Positions 8,971 through 18,192 of a stretch of 64,000 nt of DNA are shown piece by piece. Origin of the DNA: Phytohabitans rumicis. GTDB lineage: Bacteria; Actinomycetota; Actinomycetes; Mycobacteriales; Micromonosporaceae. Location: NCBI RefSeq assembly GCF_011764445.1, contig NZ_BLPG01000001.1, forward strand, positions 6,217,001 through 6,281,000, read 5' to 3'. The notes beneath the pieces are model-generated. The model searched no databases. It was not told the DNA's origin and saw only the letters and a list, made by a program, of their open reading frames with translations. The stretch's first letter is position 1, and the number at the start of each line of letters is the position of its first letter. The position numbers and the translations under genes were made by a program.

Positions 8971-10323
8971 GTGGACCGTCAGCAGGAGTTCGTCCTCCGC
9001 ACATTGGAGGAGCGCGACATCAGGTTCGTCCGGTTGTGGTTCACGGACGTGCTCGGCACGCTCAAGAGCGTCTCCGTCGCGCCCGCCGAGCTGGAGGCCG
9101 CCTTCGAGGAGGGCATCGGCTTCGACGGCTCGGCCATCGAGGGCTTCGCGCGCGTCTTCGAGTCCGACATGATCGCCATGCCCGACCCGACCACGTTCCA
9201 GGTCTTCCCGTTCGAGGGTGGCGTCAGCGGCGAGAGCGCCCGGATGTTCTGCGACATCCTGCTCCCCGACGGCAGCGGCTCCTGGGCCGACCCGCGCCAC
9301 GTGCTGCGCCGCGCGCTGTCCAAGGCCGCCGAGAAGGGCTTTACCTTCTACACCCATCCCGAGATCGAATTCTTCCTGCTGGAAAACGGTCCCGCCGACG
9401 GCTCGGTGCCGATCCCGGTCGACGCCGGCGGCTACTTCGACCACACCACCCACGCGGTCGCCCGCGACTTCCGCCGGCAGGCCGTGCTGGCCCTGGAGCG
9501 GATCGGCATCTCGGTGGAGTTCAGCCACCACGAGGTGGCCCCCGGCCAGCAGGAGATCGACCTGCGCTACGCCGACGCGCTCACCACGGCCGACAACATC
9601 ATGACGTTCCGGCACGTGGTCAAGGAGGTGGCGCTCTCGCACGGGGTGCGGGCCACCTTCATGCCGAAGCCGTTCACCGACCAGCCGGGCAGCGGCATGC
9701 ACACGCACCTTTCGCTGTTCGAGGGCGAGCGCAACGCGTTCCACGACGCCAGCGACCCGATGAAGCTCTCCAAGGTGGCCCGCGCGTTCATCGCCGGGCT
9801 CCTGGTGCACGCCCGGGAGTACACGGCGGTCACCAACCAGTGGGTCAACTCGTACAAGCGGCTCTTCCCGCAGGCCCTGCCCGACCGGATCACCGAGTCC
9901 CCCGCGTACGTCTGCTGGGGCCACCTCAACCGCTCGGCGCTCGTGCGGGTGCCCGCGTACGGCAAGCCCAACTCGGCCCGCGTCGAGGTCCGCTCGCTCG
10001 ACTCGGCCACCAACCCGTACCTGGCGTTCGCGGTCCTGCTGGGCGCCGGCCTGAAGGGCATCGAGGAGGGGTACGAGCTGCCGCCGGGCGCCGAGGACGA
10101 CGTGTGGGCGCTGTCCAACGCCGAGCGCAAGGCGATGGGGTACGAGGCGCTGCCGGAAAACCTCTCCGAGGCGATCGACGTGATGGCCCAGTCGGAGCTG
10201 GTCGCCGAGGTGCTCGGCGAGCACGTCTTCGACTTCTTCCTGCGCAACAAGCGGGCCGAGTGGGAGCAGTACCGCCGCGAGGTCACCCCATACGAGCGCC
10301 AGCGCTACCTAGGCGCCCTGTAG
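8971..10323 (+). CDS. glnA2: Glutamine synthetase-like protein GlnA2 (gamma-glutamylpolyamine synthetase type)
   Basis: 450 aa, GTG start. It follows Mycobacterium tuberculosis GlnA2 closely from the first residue (MDRQQEFVLRTLEERDIRFVRLWFTDVLG). Glutamine-synthetase landmarks: GFDGSAIEGFAR, PEIEFFLL, GQQEIDLRYADAL, the ATP-binding KPFTDQPGSGMHTHLSLF, and NRSALVRVP. The Tyr-adenylylation loop of GlnA1 (LYDLPPEE) is replaced here by GYELPPGAEDDVW, so it is probably not controlled by GlnE. Streptomyces GlnA2 was shown to glutamylate polyamines rather than make bulk glutamine, and that role is a reasonable inference here. A possible GlnR half-site precedes it and a strong hairpin follows it. Confidence 0.9.
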   Translation: MDRQQEFVLRTLEERDIRFVRLWFTDVLGTLKSVSVAPAELEAAFEEGIGFDGSAIEGFARVFESDMIAMPDPTTFQVFPFEGGVSGESARMFCDILLPDGSGSWADPRHVLRRALSKAAEKGFTFYTHPEIEFFLLENGPADGSVPIPVDAGGYFDHTTHAVARDFRRQAVLALERIGISVEFSHHEVAPGQQEIDLRYADALTTADNIMTFRHVVKEVALSHGVRATFMPKPFTDQPGSGMHTHLSLFEGERNAFHDASDPMKLSKVARAFIAGLLVHAREYTAVTNQWVNSYKRLFPQALPDRITESPAYVCWGHLNRSALVRVPAYGKPNSARVEVRSLDSATNPYLAFAVLLGAGLKGIEEGYELPPGAEDDVWALSNAERKAMGYEALPENLSEAIDVMAQSELVAEVLGEHVFDFFLRNKRAEWEQYRREVTPYERQRYLGAL

Positions 10324-10339
10324 CGCCACCGGCGTACGT

Positions 10340-10386
10340 GGTGCCGCCCGGGGCGCCCGTGAGGGAGGGGCGCCCCGGGCGGCACC
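10340..10386. terminator. Strong bidirectional terminator hairpin
   Basis: Perfect 19-bp G+C-rich stem (arms 10340-10358 and 10368-10386) with a 9-nt loop, placed between the convergent glnA2 and the secreted-protein gene. There is no U tract, as is usual in actinobacteria. Confidence 0.85.
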
Positions 10387-10396
10387 GGTCTGTGGG

Positions 10397-10885
10397 TTAC
10401 TTGCCGCCGCGTGGGGCGCCACCCGGCGCGCCACCACCGGGTCCGCCGCCTGGGCCGCGGCCGCCGCCGCCCGGGAGCACGCCGGCCTCGTACGCCTTGA
10501 GGATCGCGTCGGCCTGCTCCTGGGTGAGCTTGCCGTCCTTGACCGCCTGGTCCAGCCGCGCCTTGAACGCGGCCTGCCGGTCGGCCTTGTCCTGCTCGGT
10601 GGGCGCCTGCTTGTCGGGCTTGTCCGCGCGGAACTGCTCGCGGACCTTGCTCAGCGCGTCGGCGACCTTGTCCTCGGGGATGCCCAGCTCCTTGGCCAGG
10701 GCGGCGGCGAACTCCTCGTCGTGCTGGGCGCGGTCCGGGCGGTTGCCGTAGCCGTACTGGCCGGCCGACGGCGCGCTCGACTTGTCCTGCGCGAACGCGG
10801 CTACGGGCGCCGCGATGCCCACCGCTAGCACGCCCGCGGCGGCCAGCCCGGTGAGCGCGGTCTTCTTCGATATTCGGCTAGACAT
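10397..10885 (-). CDS. Secreted Gly-tailed protein of unknown function
   Basis: 162 aa. It has an N-terminal Sec signal peptide (SRISKKTALTGLAAAGVLAV..., cleavage likely after AAFA-Q). The mature part is acidic-basic helical (EEFAAALAKELGIPEDKVADALSKVREQF...; KDGKLTQEQADAILKAYEAG), resembling a short pair of helix-turn-helix 'LTQEQADAI' repeats seen in many actinobacterial secreted proteins. The C-terminus is a Gly/Pro-rich tail. ATG 10885 has GGAGG four bases upstream; a TTG lies one codon earlier. Function unknown; a structural or metal-responsive envelope role is only a guess. Confidence 0.8.
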   Translation of the reverse strand: MSSRISKKTALTGLAAAGVLAVGIAAPVAAFAQDKSSAPSAGQYGYGNRPDRAQHDEEFAAALAKELGIPEDKVADALSKVREQFRADKPDKQAPTEQDKADRQAAFKARLDQAVKDGKLTQEQADAILKAYEAGVLPGGGGRGPGGGPGGGAPGGAPRGGK

Positions 10886-11070
10886 CAAACCTCCGGTTTT
10901 GCTTGGAACGGGCTACCACCGACCATGGGGGTGTGACCTGGCCCGGGGCCATGCGGAACCTGTCCGGAACCTGAAAATCATCGCCCGGAACGCGGCATAC
11001 GTACGCCTTCGCGGTTGTGCGTTCTCAGCGGGACCATAGCGATGTCGTACTGTCGTCGTACATTCGTTCT

Positions 11071-11766
11071 ATGAATCGCACTGACCGGCTCTATGCCCTC
11101 GTGGAGGAGCTCCGGGCGGTGGCCCCGCGGCCGCGCAGCGCGCGCTGGCTGGCGGAGCGGTTCGAGATCAGCACCCGCACGGTCGAGCGGGACATCGGCG
11201 CGCTGTTGCAGTCCGGGGTGCCGATCTACGCGGTGACCGGCCGGGCGGGCGGCTACGTCCTCGACAAGTCCCGCTCGCTGCCCCCGCTCAACGTCTCGCC
11301 GACCGAGGCGGTCGCGATGGCGGTCGCGCTCTACAAGCTCGGCGGCACGCCGTTCCACGCCGACGCCGCGTCGGCGCTGCGCAAGCTGGTCGGCGTGATG
11401 TCCGAGCGCGACGCCGACGCCGCGCGCGAGCTGGCCGGGCGGGTGCACCTGGTCGGCGGCACGCCCGCGCCGACCGTCCCGCGCGTCGTCGCCGACGCGC
11501 TGCACGCCCGCACGGTCCTGCGCATCGAGTACGCGGACCGCCACGGCTTCTCGACCACCCGCAGCATCGAGCCTTTGGGGTACGTCGGAAACCGCGAGTT
11601 TTGGTACCTGGTGGCCTGGTGCCGGCTGCGCGCCGCGGTGCGGGCGTTCCGCACCGACCGGATCGAGTCGGTGATCGCCACCGGCGAGATCGCGCCACCG
11701 CGCCCGCTCGCGGCCGAAGACCTGGACATCCCGGCCGACCTGGTGCGCCAGCTCACACTCACCTGA
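11071..11766 (+). CDS. YafY-type HTH/WYL-domain transcriptional regulator
   Basis: 231 aa. Residues 1-55 form a DeoR-like helix-turn-helix (RSARWLAERFEISTRTVERDI). Residues ~70-140 are a helical linker. The C-terminal WYL domain is evident from RIEYADRHGFSTTRSIEPLGYVGNREFWYLVAWCRLR, which in this family senses nucleic-acid or small ligands. ATG 11071 opens the HTH; an upstream ORF extension has no support. The promoter region just before it has a repeated GTCGTAC word (11043-11061) that could be an autoregulatory operator. It precedes a VOC protein, a common pairing in actinobacteria. Confidence 0.88.
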   Translation: MNRTDRLYALVEELRAVAPRPRSARWLAERFEISTRTVERDIGALLQSGVPIYAVTGRAGGYVLDKSRSLPPLNVSPTEAVAMAVALYKLGGTPFHADAASALRKLVGVMSERDADAARELAGRVHLVGGTPAPTVPRVVADALHARTVLRIEYADRHGFSTTRSIEPLGYVGNREFWYLVAWCRLRAAVRAFRTDRIESVIATGEIAPPRPLAAEDLDIPADLVRQLTLT

Positions 11767-11814
11767 GGGAAACACCGACAGGACGGTGTCGCCGCTCGGG
11801 TCGAGCCTGTGCGC

Positions 11815-12204
11815 ATGATGACTAACGGGATTGGTTGGTTCGAGATCGCCACGGACGACCCGGCGACCGCGGAGCGGTTCTACGGCGGCCTGTTCGGGTG
11901 GACGTTCGCCAACGACGAGGGTGAGGTAAGGCCGTACCGGATCGTGAGCACTCCGGCGGAGGCATCGATCCGCGGCGGGCTCTTCGCCACCGGTGGCCAG
12001 GTGCCCAACTACGCGGTGTTCTTGGTCGTGGTGGCCGACGTCGAGGAGACCTGCCGGCGGGCTGAGGCGTCGGGCGGCAAGGTGCTGGTGCCGCCGCGGC
12101 AGGCCGACGGTGGGCTGGTGTTCGCGCACCTGCTCGACCCGGCGGGCAACCACTTCGGCGTCTACGCTCCGGGAGTAGTTGAACTCTCAACTTCTGAGTC
12201 GTAG
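11815..12204 (+). CDS. VOC (glyoxalase/bleomycin-resistance) family protein
   Basis: 129 aa. One vicinal-oxygen-chelate module pair: GWFEIATDDPATAERFYGGLFGW (first beta-alpha-beta), then VEETCRRAEASGGKVLVPPRQ, and LDPAGNHFGVY with the usual terminal metal-ligand position. VOC proteins include lyases, dioxygenases and drug-binding proteins; the substrate cannot be told. Starts at ATG 11815 or 11818, with a GTG at 11809 also in frame. It follows the WYL regulator by about 50 bp on the same strand and is the likely target. Confidence 0.85.
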   Translation: MMTNGIGWFEIATDDPATAERFYGGLFGWTFANDEGEVRPYRIVSTPAEASIRGGLFATGGQVPNYAVFLVVVADVEETCRRAEASGGKVLVPPRQADGGLVFAHLLDPAGNHFGVYAPGVVELSTSES

Positions 12205-12212
12205 ACTCGGGG

Positions 12213-12979
12213 ATGACCAGGCTCCCCGCTATCTACCTGAGCCACGGCGCCCCGCCGCTGGCCGACGATCCACTGTGGACGCGACAGCTCGCCGCATGGT
12301 CGGCCGAGCTGCCGCGGCCGCGGGCGATCCTGGTGGCCTCGGCCCACTGGGAGGCGGCGCCGACCGCGGTCGGCGCGACCACGACCGTGCCGCTGACGTA
12401 CGACTTCTACGGCTTCCCGCGGCACTACTACGAGGTGACCTACCCGGCGCCGGGCGCGCCCGAGTTGGCCGCCGACGTCGGCAAGCTGCTGGGCGGCGTC
12501 CACGAGGACCCCGATCGCGGGCTCGACCACGGGCGTACGTACCGCTGGTGGAGATGTACCCGGAGGCGGACATCCCGGTGCTGCAGATCTCCCTGCCGAG
12601 CCTCGACCCGAAGGTGCTGCTGGAGGTCGGGCGGAGCCTCGCGCCGCTGCGGGACCAGGGCGTACTGATCGTGGGCAGCGGGTTCACCACGCACAACCTG
12701 CGCGCGATCCGTTTCGAGCTGGGCACCGACGGGCCGGCGCCGGCCTGGTCACGGGAGTTCGACGACTGGGTCGACCGGGCGGTCGCCGACCGGGACGTCG
12801 ACGCGCTGCTCGACTTCGAGCGCAAGGCACCGGCGGCCCGGCTGGCTCACCCGCGTACGGAGCACTTCGCGCCGCTCTTCGTCGCGCTCGGCTCCACTGT
12901 GGACGACCCCGGCACGGACCAGGCGGTCATCGACGGCTTCTGGTACGGGATGGCCAAGCGCTCCTGGCAGTTCAACTGA
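12213..12979 (+). CDS. LigB/DODA-type class III extradiol dioxygenase (one frameshift)
   Basis: About 255 aa after bridging a shift at the GGG run 12531-12533 (four Gs restore the frame: GLDHG|AYVPLVEMYPEADIPV). Motifs: LPAIYLSHGAPPL (metal His), ILVASAHWEA (second His), TYDFYGFPRHYYEVTYPAPG, GLDHG, and IVGSGFTTHNLR (third His). These match the DODA/YgiD group, which opens aromatic diols such as DOPA or acts on related phenols with Fe(II) or Zn. It ends at hairpin H1 copy 2. Apparent truncation is most simply a missing G in the sequence. Confidence 0.87.
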
Positions 12980-12989
12980 CCCCCACTCC

Positions 12990-13043
12990 GTGATCAAGGC
13001 GTCCTTCAAGTCGCTATAACGACTTGAAGGACGCCTTGATCAC
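12990..13043. repeat. Palindromic hairpin element, family H1, copy 2
   Basis: Perfect 24-bp arms (12990-13013, 13020-13043) around the loop CTATAA, identical to copy 3 in the arms and differing from copy 1 by one compensated pair. It sits between the convergent dioxygenase and SPW genes, consistent with a bidirectional terminator. Confidence 0.93.
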
Positions 13044-13057
13044 GGGGTCGGCCGTGG

Positions 13058-13473
13058 CTAGGTGCGGCGCATGCCGGCCGATGTCATGCCGAGGCCGAAG
13101 AGGACCGTCAGCGCGCCGGCGATGATGTTGCTGACGACCGCCGCGTCGCGGGCGGTCGGGCCGTCGACCAGCCACGGCGAAATGATCGCCCAGACGCCCA
13201 GCACCGGGATCACCCAGGCGATGCCGTGCGTGCGCCCGAAGTTGGCGGCGAAGACGAGGGCGAGCAGGGCGACCGCGAGCCCGGTGAAGCGGTTGCTTAT
13301 GGCCAGCGGGCCGACAAAGCCGACGATCCACGAGGACATCGCCAGATACAGGCCGGTCAGCAGGGTCAGGCCGTCGACCGCCTGTGCCGTCGGGGTCTCG
13401 GCCACCCGGTCGTACCGTGCGCGAAGTGCGGCGATGTCCGGGTGTTCCTCAATCCTGGGGTTTGCGTGGTCAT
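13058..13473 (-). CDS. SPW-repeat membrane protein (frameshift near the 5' end)
   Basis: About 138 aa. It carries two SPW repeats, each a pair of membrane helices opening with S-[SP]-W (LAMSSWIVGFVGPL and WAIISPWLVDGPT), so about four transmembrane helices. From the GTG at 13405 the frame is open, but upstream the shifted frame reads MTTQTPRIEEHPDIAALRAR and then joins RVAETPTAQAVDG if one base is added to the GGGG run at 13457-13460; this N-terminus is preceded by an AAGGAGG site ahead of ATG 13473. I therefore extend the gene to 13473. Function of SPW proteins is unknown. Confidence 0.83.
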
Positions 13474-13508
13474 CGCAGACCCACCTCCTTATGAAGTACT
13501 CCCCTGAA

Positions 13509-14426
13509 TCATGTCACACCGGGCGAAACCGTCAATATCCCCGCAGTGGCATCCACGGTGGCGAGCGTGCCCACCGGCACGGTGAGCTGGCCGGCGCCGT
13601 GACCGATGGGCAGGCCGCCGAGCACCGGTACGCCCAGGTCGCCCAGCCGGTCGGCGAGCACCTCGGACACGCCCACCGCCCAGTCGTCGGCGCAGTCGGT
13701 GAACTGCCCGACCGCCACGCCCGCCAGCCCGGCCAGTACGCCCGCGCGGCGCAGGTGGGTCAGCATCCGGTCCACTCTGTACGGTGCCTCCTGGACGTCC
13801 TCGACGAGCAGGATCGCGCCGGTGAGGTCGGGCATGTCCGGGGTGCCCACGGACGACGCGACGAGGCTGAGGTTGCCGCCGAGCAGGACGCCGGTGGCCG
13901 TACCGGGCACCAGGACGGGCGCGGTCTGTTCGCCCTCGGACCGCTTCACCACCACCGGCTCGGTCGTCATCAGCGCGCTGCGCAGCGACTGCGCCGAGAC
14001 GGGCGGCGTACGGCTGTCCAGCCAGGCGACGCCGGGACCGTGCACAGTGGCCAGTCGGGCGCCCCGCCAGAGCGCGAGCTGGAGCGCGGTGATGTCGGAG
14101 AAGCCGGTCACCACCTTCGGGTCGCGCCGGACGGCCGCCATGTCGATCGCGTCGACCACCCGCTGGGCGCCGTACCCGCCGCGCGTGCACAGGACGCCGC
14201 GCACGTCCGGGTCGGCGAACGCGGCGTTGAGGTCGGCCGCCCGCAGCTCGTCGGCGCCGGCCAGATAGCCGTGCCGGGCGTACGCGTGGGGCGCCAGCAC
14301 CGGCCGCAGGCCCCAGCCGGTCAGCAGCTCGATGCCGCGGGCGACGCGGTCGGGCCGGGTCGGCCCGGAGGGCGAGACGAGCATCACGGTGTCGCCGGGC
14401 CGCAGCGCGGGTGCAAGGACGGTCAC
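13509..14426 (-). CDS. ldcA: Muramoyltetrapeptide (LD-) carboxypeptidase, peptidase S66
   Basis: 305 aa, GTG start. Cleaves the L,D bond between meso-diaminopimelate and terminal D-Ala in cell-wall tetrapeptides during recycling. The S66 catalytic triad is visible: Ser in TGFSDITALQL, Glu in ILLVEDVQEAPYR, His in GLPIGHGAGQLTVPVG. N-terminal LRPGDTVMLVSPSGPT is the usual opening. There is no signal peptide, so it is cytoplasmic. It diverges from the amidotransferase gene with 22 bp between starts, implying a shared compact promoter region. Confidence 0.93.
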   Translation of the reverse strand: MTVLAPALRPGDTVMLVSPSGPTRPDRVARGIELLTGWGLRPVLAPHAYARHGYLAGADELRAADLNAAFADPDVRGVLCTRGGYGAQRVVDAIDMAAVRRDPKVVTGFSDITALQLALWRGARLATVHGPGVAWLDSRTPPVSAQSLRSALMTTEPVVVKRSEGEQTAPVLVPGTATGVLLGGNLSLVASSVGTPDMPDLTGAILLVEDVQEAPYRVDRMLTHLRRAGVLAGLAGVAVGQFTDCADDWAVGVSEVLADRLGDLGVPVLGGLPIGHGAGQLTVPVGTLATVDATAGILTVSPGVT

Positions 14427-14448
14427 GCTAGGACGATAGCCTCGGTAT

Positions 14449-15183
14449 GTGGACACGGCGCTGGTGATCGAGAACGACCCGTCGGACGACCCGCGGCGGC
14501 TGGGGGAGTGGCTGACCGAGGCGGGGCTCCGGCTCGACGTGCTCCGGCCGTACGCCGGGGACGCGCTCCCGCCGGACCTCGACGGGTACGCCGCGCTGGT
14601 GGTGCTCGGCGGGGAGCAGTCCGCGTACCCGCCCCGCGCGCCGTGGTTCGACGACGTGGAGGCGTTGCTGCGCAAGGCGACCCGCCACGGCGTACCCACG
14701 CTGGGTGTCTGTCTGGGCGCGCAGCTGCTGGCGACCGCGCACGGCGGCGTGGTGGAACGCAGCGCCGCCGGCCCGGAGATCGGGCCGGCGCTGGTCGGCC
14801 GGCGCGACGCGGCCGAGAGCGACCTGCTCTTCCGGTACGTCCCGCTGGCGCCCGACGTGCTCCAGTGGCACCTCGACGAGATCGTCGAGCTGCCGGCCGG
14901 GGCGGTGCTGCTGGCCGCCTCGACGCGCTACCCGCACCAGGCGTTCCGGCTCGGCGAGCGGGCGTGGGGGCTCCAGTTCCACATCGAGTGCGACACCGCG
15001 ATGATCGCGGACTGGGCCCGGAGCGCGCCCGAGGGATACGAGGCCGAAGACGTGATCGCCGCCTGCGACGCGGTGATGGTGGACGTCGAGGAGGTGTGGC
15101 AGCCGTTCGCGGCCCGGTTCGCGGCGCTGGCGCTCGGCCAGCTGCGGGACGCCCGCCGGCCGCTGCCGATCCTGGGGCAGTAG
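14449..15183 (+). CDS. Class I glutamine amidotransferase-like protein
   Basis: 244 aa, GTG start. The triad-type glutaminase core is complete: LVVLGGEQSAY (oxyanion), TLGVCLGAQLLATAHGG (nucleophile Cys), and GLQFHIECD (His), resembling GMP-synthase-like stand-alone amidotransferases. A synthetase partner is not in the window, so the acceptor is unknown. It ends one base before the glnE start (TAG C GTG), so the two are probably co-transcribed. Confidence 0.88.
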   Translation: MDTALVIENDPSDDPRRLGEWLTEAGLRLDVLRPYAGDALPPDLDGYAALVVLGGEQSAYPPRAPWFDDVEALLRKATRHGVPTLGVCLGAQLLATAHGGVVERSAAGPEIGPALVGRRDAAESDLLFRYVPLAPDVLQWHLDEIVELPAGAVLLAASTRYPHQAFRLGERAWGLQFHIECDTAMIADWARSAPEGYEAEDVIAACDAVMVDVEEVWQPFAARFAALALGQLRDARRPLPILGQ

Positions 15184-15184
15184 C

Positions 15185-18132
15185 GTGACGCGGCCCAGCA
15201 GCGCCCAGGCGAGGCTCGCCCGGTACGGCTTCGGGGTCGCGAACGCCGCCTACGGCGCCCGCGCGGCCGACCTGCTCGGGCCTGCCGGGCTCGGGCTGTG
15301 GGACCCGGCCACCCAGGAGCCCACCGACGCGGCCGCCGCCGAGCTGCTCGCCGCGCTGTCCCGGGCGGCCGATCCGGACCTCGCGCTGCGCCAGCTGCAC
15401 CGCCTGGTGGAGGCGGACCACGGTGGGGTCCTCGATGCGCTGGCGGGCGACGCGGGGCTGCGCCGGCGGCTCGTGGCGGTGCTCGGCGCCTCCTCTGCCC
15501 TCGGCGACCACCTGGTGGCCAACCCGGACCAGTGGGGCGCGCTGGTCACCGAGAAGGACGGCGTCGCCCCGAACGCGGACGGCACGCTGGAGCTGAGCGC
15601 GCTCACCGTACCGGTGCTGCGGATGGCGTACCGGCAGGCGCTGTTGCGGATCGCGGCGGCCGACCTCACCGGTGGCCGCGGCCTGGAGCAGACGATGGCC
15701 GCGCTGTCGGCGCTGGCCGACGCGACCCTGGCCGCGGCGTACGACATCGCCGTGCGCGAGGTGCCGACGAAGCCCCGGCTGGCGGTGGTGGCGATGGGCA
15801 AGTGCGGCGGCTACGAGCTCAACTATGTGTCCGATGTGGACGTCATCTTCGTGGCGGCGTCCGATGAGGACCTTGCCGCCGGCACGACCGTGGCGGCCCG
15901 GCTGATCGCCATCTGCGGCCAGGTCGCCTGGCAGGTCGACGCCGCGTTGCGGCCGGAGGGCAGCCGCGGCCCGCTGGTGCGCACGCTGGCCAGCCACCTG
16001 TCGTACTACCGGCGGTGGGCCCGGACGTGGGAGTTTCAGGCGCTGTTGAAGGCCCGCCCGGCCGCGGGCGACACCGAGCTGGCGCGTGAGTGGATCGACC
16101 AGCTGGCGCCGCTCGTCTGGCACGCCGCCGAACGCCCCGAGGCGGTCGAGGACGTGCGCGCGATGCGCCGCCGGATCGTCGACAACGTGCCGGCGCGCGA
16201 GCTGGAACGGGAGATCAAGCGGGGCCCGGGTGGGCTGCGCGACATCGAGTTCGCGGTGCAGCTGCTGCAGCTCGTGCACGGCCGGGTGGACGAGTCGCTG
16301 CGCACGCCGGGCACGCTGCCGGCGCTGCGGGCCCTGGTGGCCGGCGGCTACGTCGGCCGCGCCGACGGCGAAGGGCTGCTGCGCGGCTACCGCTTCCTGC
16401 GCGCCGTCGAGCACCGGCTCCAGTTGCAGGCGCTGCGCCGCACCCACACGGTTCCGACCGACCCGGCCGCCGTCCGCTGGCTCGCCCAGGCGCTCGGCTA
16501 CGCGGGTACGCCGGAGCGCGGCGCCGTCGAGGCGTTCCGTGCCGACTGGGTCGCGCACGCCGCCGAGGTACGGCGGCTGCACGCCAAACTGCTCTACCGG
16601 CCGCTGCTGGAGGCGGTGGCCCGGGTGCCGGCGGAGTCGCTGCGGCTCGGCCCCGAATCGGCCCGCAAACGCCTGCAGATCCTCGGGTTCGCCGATCCGG
16701 GCACCGCGCTGCGCCACATCGAGGCGTTGACCGGCGGCGTGTCCCGTACGTCGGCGATCCAGCGCACGCTGCTGCCCGTGCTGCTGGAGGTGTTCGCGGA
16801 CGCGCCGGAGCCGGATCGCGGCCTGCTCAGCTACCGCCAGGTCTCGGACAAGCTCGGCGGTACGCCGTGGTACCTGCGGCTGCTGCGCGACGAGGGGCCG
16901 GTGGCGCTGCGGCTGGCCCGCGCGCTCGGCCTGTCCCGGTACGTCGCCGACCTGCTCGCCCGCGACCCCGAGGCGCTGCGGCTGCTCGCCGACGACGCGG
17001 AGCTGGCCCCCGGGCCCGCGAGGTGCTGCGGGAAGGCTTCGGCGCGGTGGCCGAGCGGCATGGCGACCCGCACGAGGCCATCGTGGCGGTACGCGCGCTG
17101 CGCCGGCGGGAGCTCTTCCGGGTGGCCTGTGCCGACGTGCTCGGCCAGGCCGGCTCGCTCGCGCCCCCGCAGCCGCTCGACGTCATCGGTGTCGGGAGTG
17201 CACTGTCCTATGTGACCGATGCGACGCTCGCGGCGGCGCTGCGGATCGCGCTCGGCGCGGTGCCGCCGATGCCGGGTCTGCGCTTCGCGGTGATCGGCAT
17301 GGGCCGGCTCGGCGGGTACGAGATGAGCTACCCGTCGGACGCGGATGTGCTCTTCGTCTACGACCCGCCGCCCGGCGCCGCCGAGGACGCCGCCAGCGGT
17401 GCCGCGCACGCCGTCGCCGAGGAGCTGCGCCGCCAGCTCGGCCGGCCCGCGCCGGACCCGCCGCTGGGCGTCGACGCCGACCTGCGACCGGAGGGCCGGC
17501 AGGGTCCCCTGGTGCGTAGCCTGGCGGCGTACCAGCAGTACTACGCGCGCTGGTCGAAGGTGTGGGAGGCGCAGGCCCTGCTGCGCGCGCGGTACGTGTG
17601 CGGGGACCGGTCGCTGGGCCTGGAGTTCGAGGCGCTGGCCGATTCGGTGCGCTACCCGGCGAACGGGCTGACCCGCGAGCAGACCATCGAGATCCGGCGG
17701 ATCAAGGCGCGGGTGGAGACCGAGCGCCTGCCCCGGGGCGCCGACCCGGCCACGCACGCCAAGCTCGGCCGGGGCGGGCTGGCCGACGTCGAGTGGGCGG
17801 TCCAGTTGCTGCAACTGCGGCAGGCGTACGCGCGGCCGGAACTGCGCTGCACGCGTACCCTCGATGCGCTGGTGGCGGCCCGCGAGGCCGGCCTGGTGTC
17901 CGCCGCGGACGCCGCGGCGATGGCCGCCGGCTGGACCCTCGCGGCCCGGGTCCGCAACGCCCTGACGCTGGTCCGCGGCCGCCCCACCGACCAGCTCCCG
18001 CGGCACGGCCCCGAGCTGGCCGGCGTGGCCCACCTCCTGGGGAGCTCCGACGGCGGCGAGTTCCTAGACCACTACCTGCGCACCACCCGCCGTTCCCGCG
18101 CCGCCGTAGAACGCGTCCTAGCCTCGCCCTGA
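15185..18132 (+). CDS. glnE: Glutamine synthetase adenylyltransferase/deadenylase (one frameshift)
   Basis: Bifunctional enzyme that adenylylates and de-adenylylates the regulatory tyrosine of GlnA. About 982 aa after correcting one missing C in the run 17007-17011 (...AELAP|RAREVLREGFGAVAERHGD). Two nucleotidyltransferase halves: the N-terminal one with VVAMGKCGGYELNYVSDVDV, RPEGSRGPLVRTL and IKRGPGGLRDIEFAVQLLQL; the C-terminal one with VIGMGRLGGYEMSYPSDADV, DLRPEGRQGPLVRSL and KLGRGGLADVEWAVQLLQL. Both D-x-D catalytic motifs are intact (DVD and DAD), so both activities should be present. Its target glnA, carrying the LYDLPPEE site, is 6 kb away. A bidirectional hairpin follows. Confidence 0.95.
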
Positions 18133-18192
18133 GTGCAAGGAAGGGCACCTTGTTATCGCTTTTTGCATAGCAAGGTGCCCTTGCATGCACTC
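18131..18192. repeat. Palindromic element, family H2, copy 1 (bidirectional terminator)
   Basis: Arms 18131-18152 and 18171-18192 pair except for a 3-nt internal mismatch; the 18-nt loop TTATCGCTTTTTGCATAG is unusually A/T-rich for the region. It lies exactly between the stops of the convergent glnE and the membrane-protein gene. The same sequence, reversed, occurs at 30638-30697 inside lacZ. Confidence 0.88.

Noticed and set aside
14423-16717. 764-aa antisense ORF over the amidotransferase and glnE
   Set aside because: High-GC third-position shadow; both genes on the plus strand have clear catalytic motifs.
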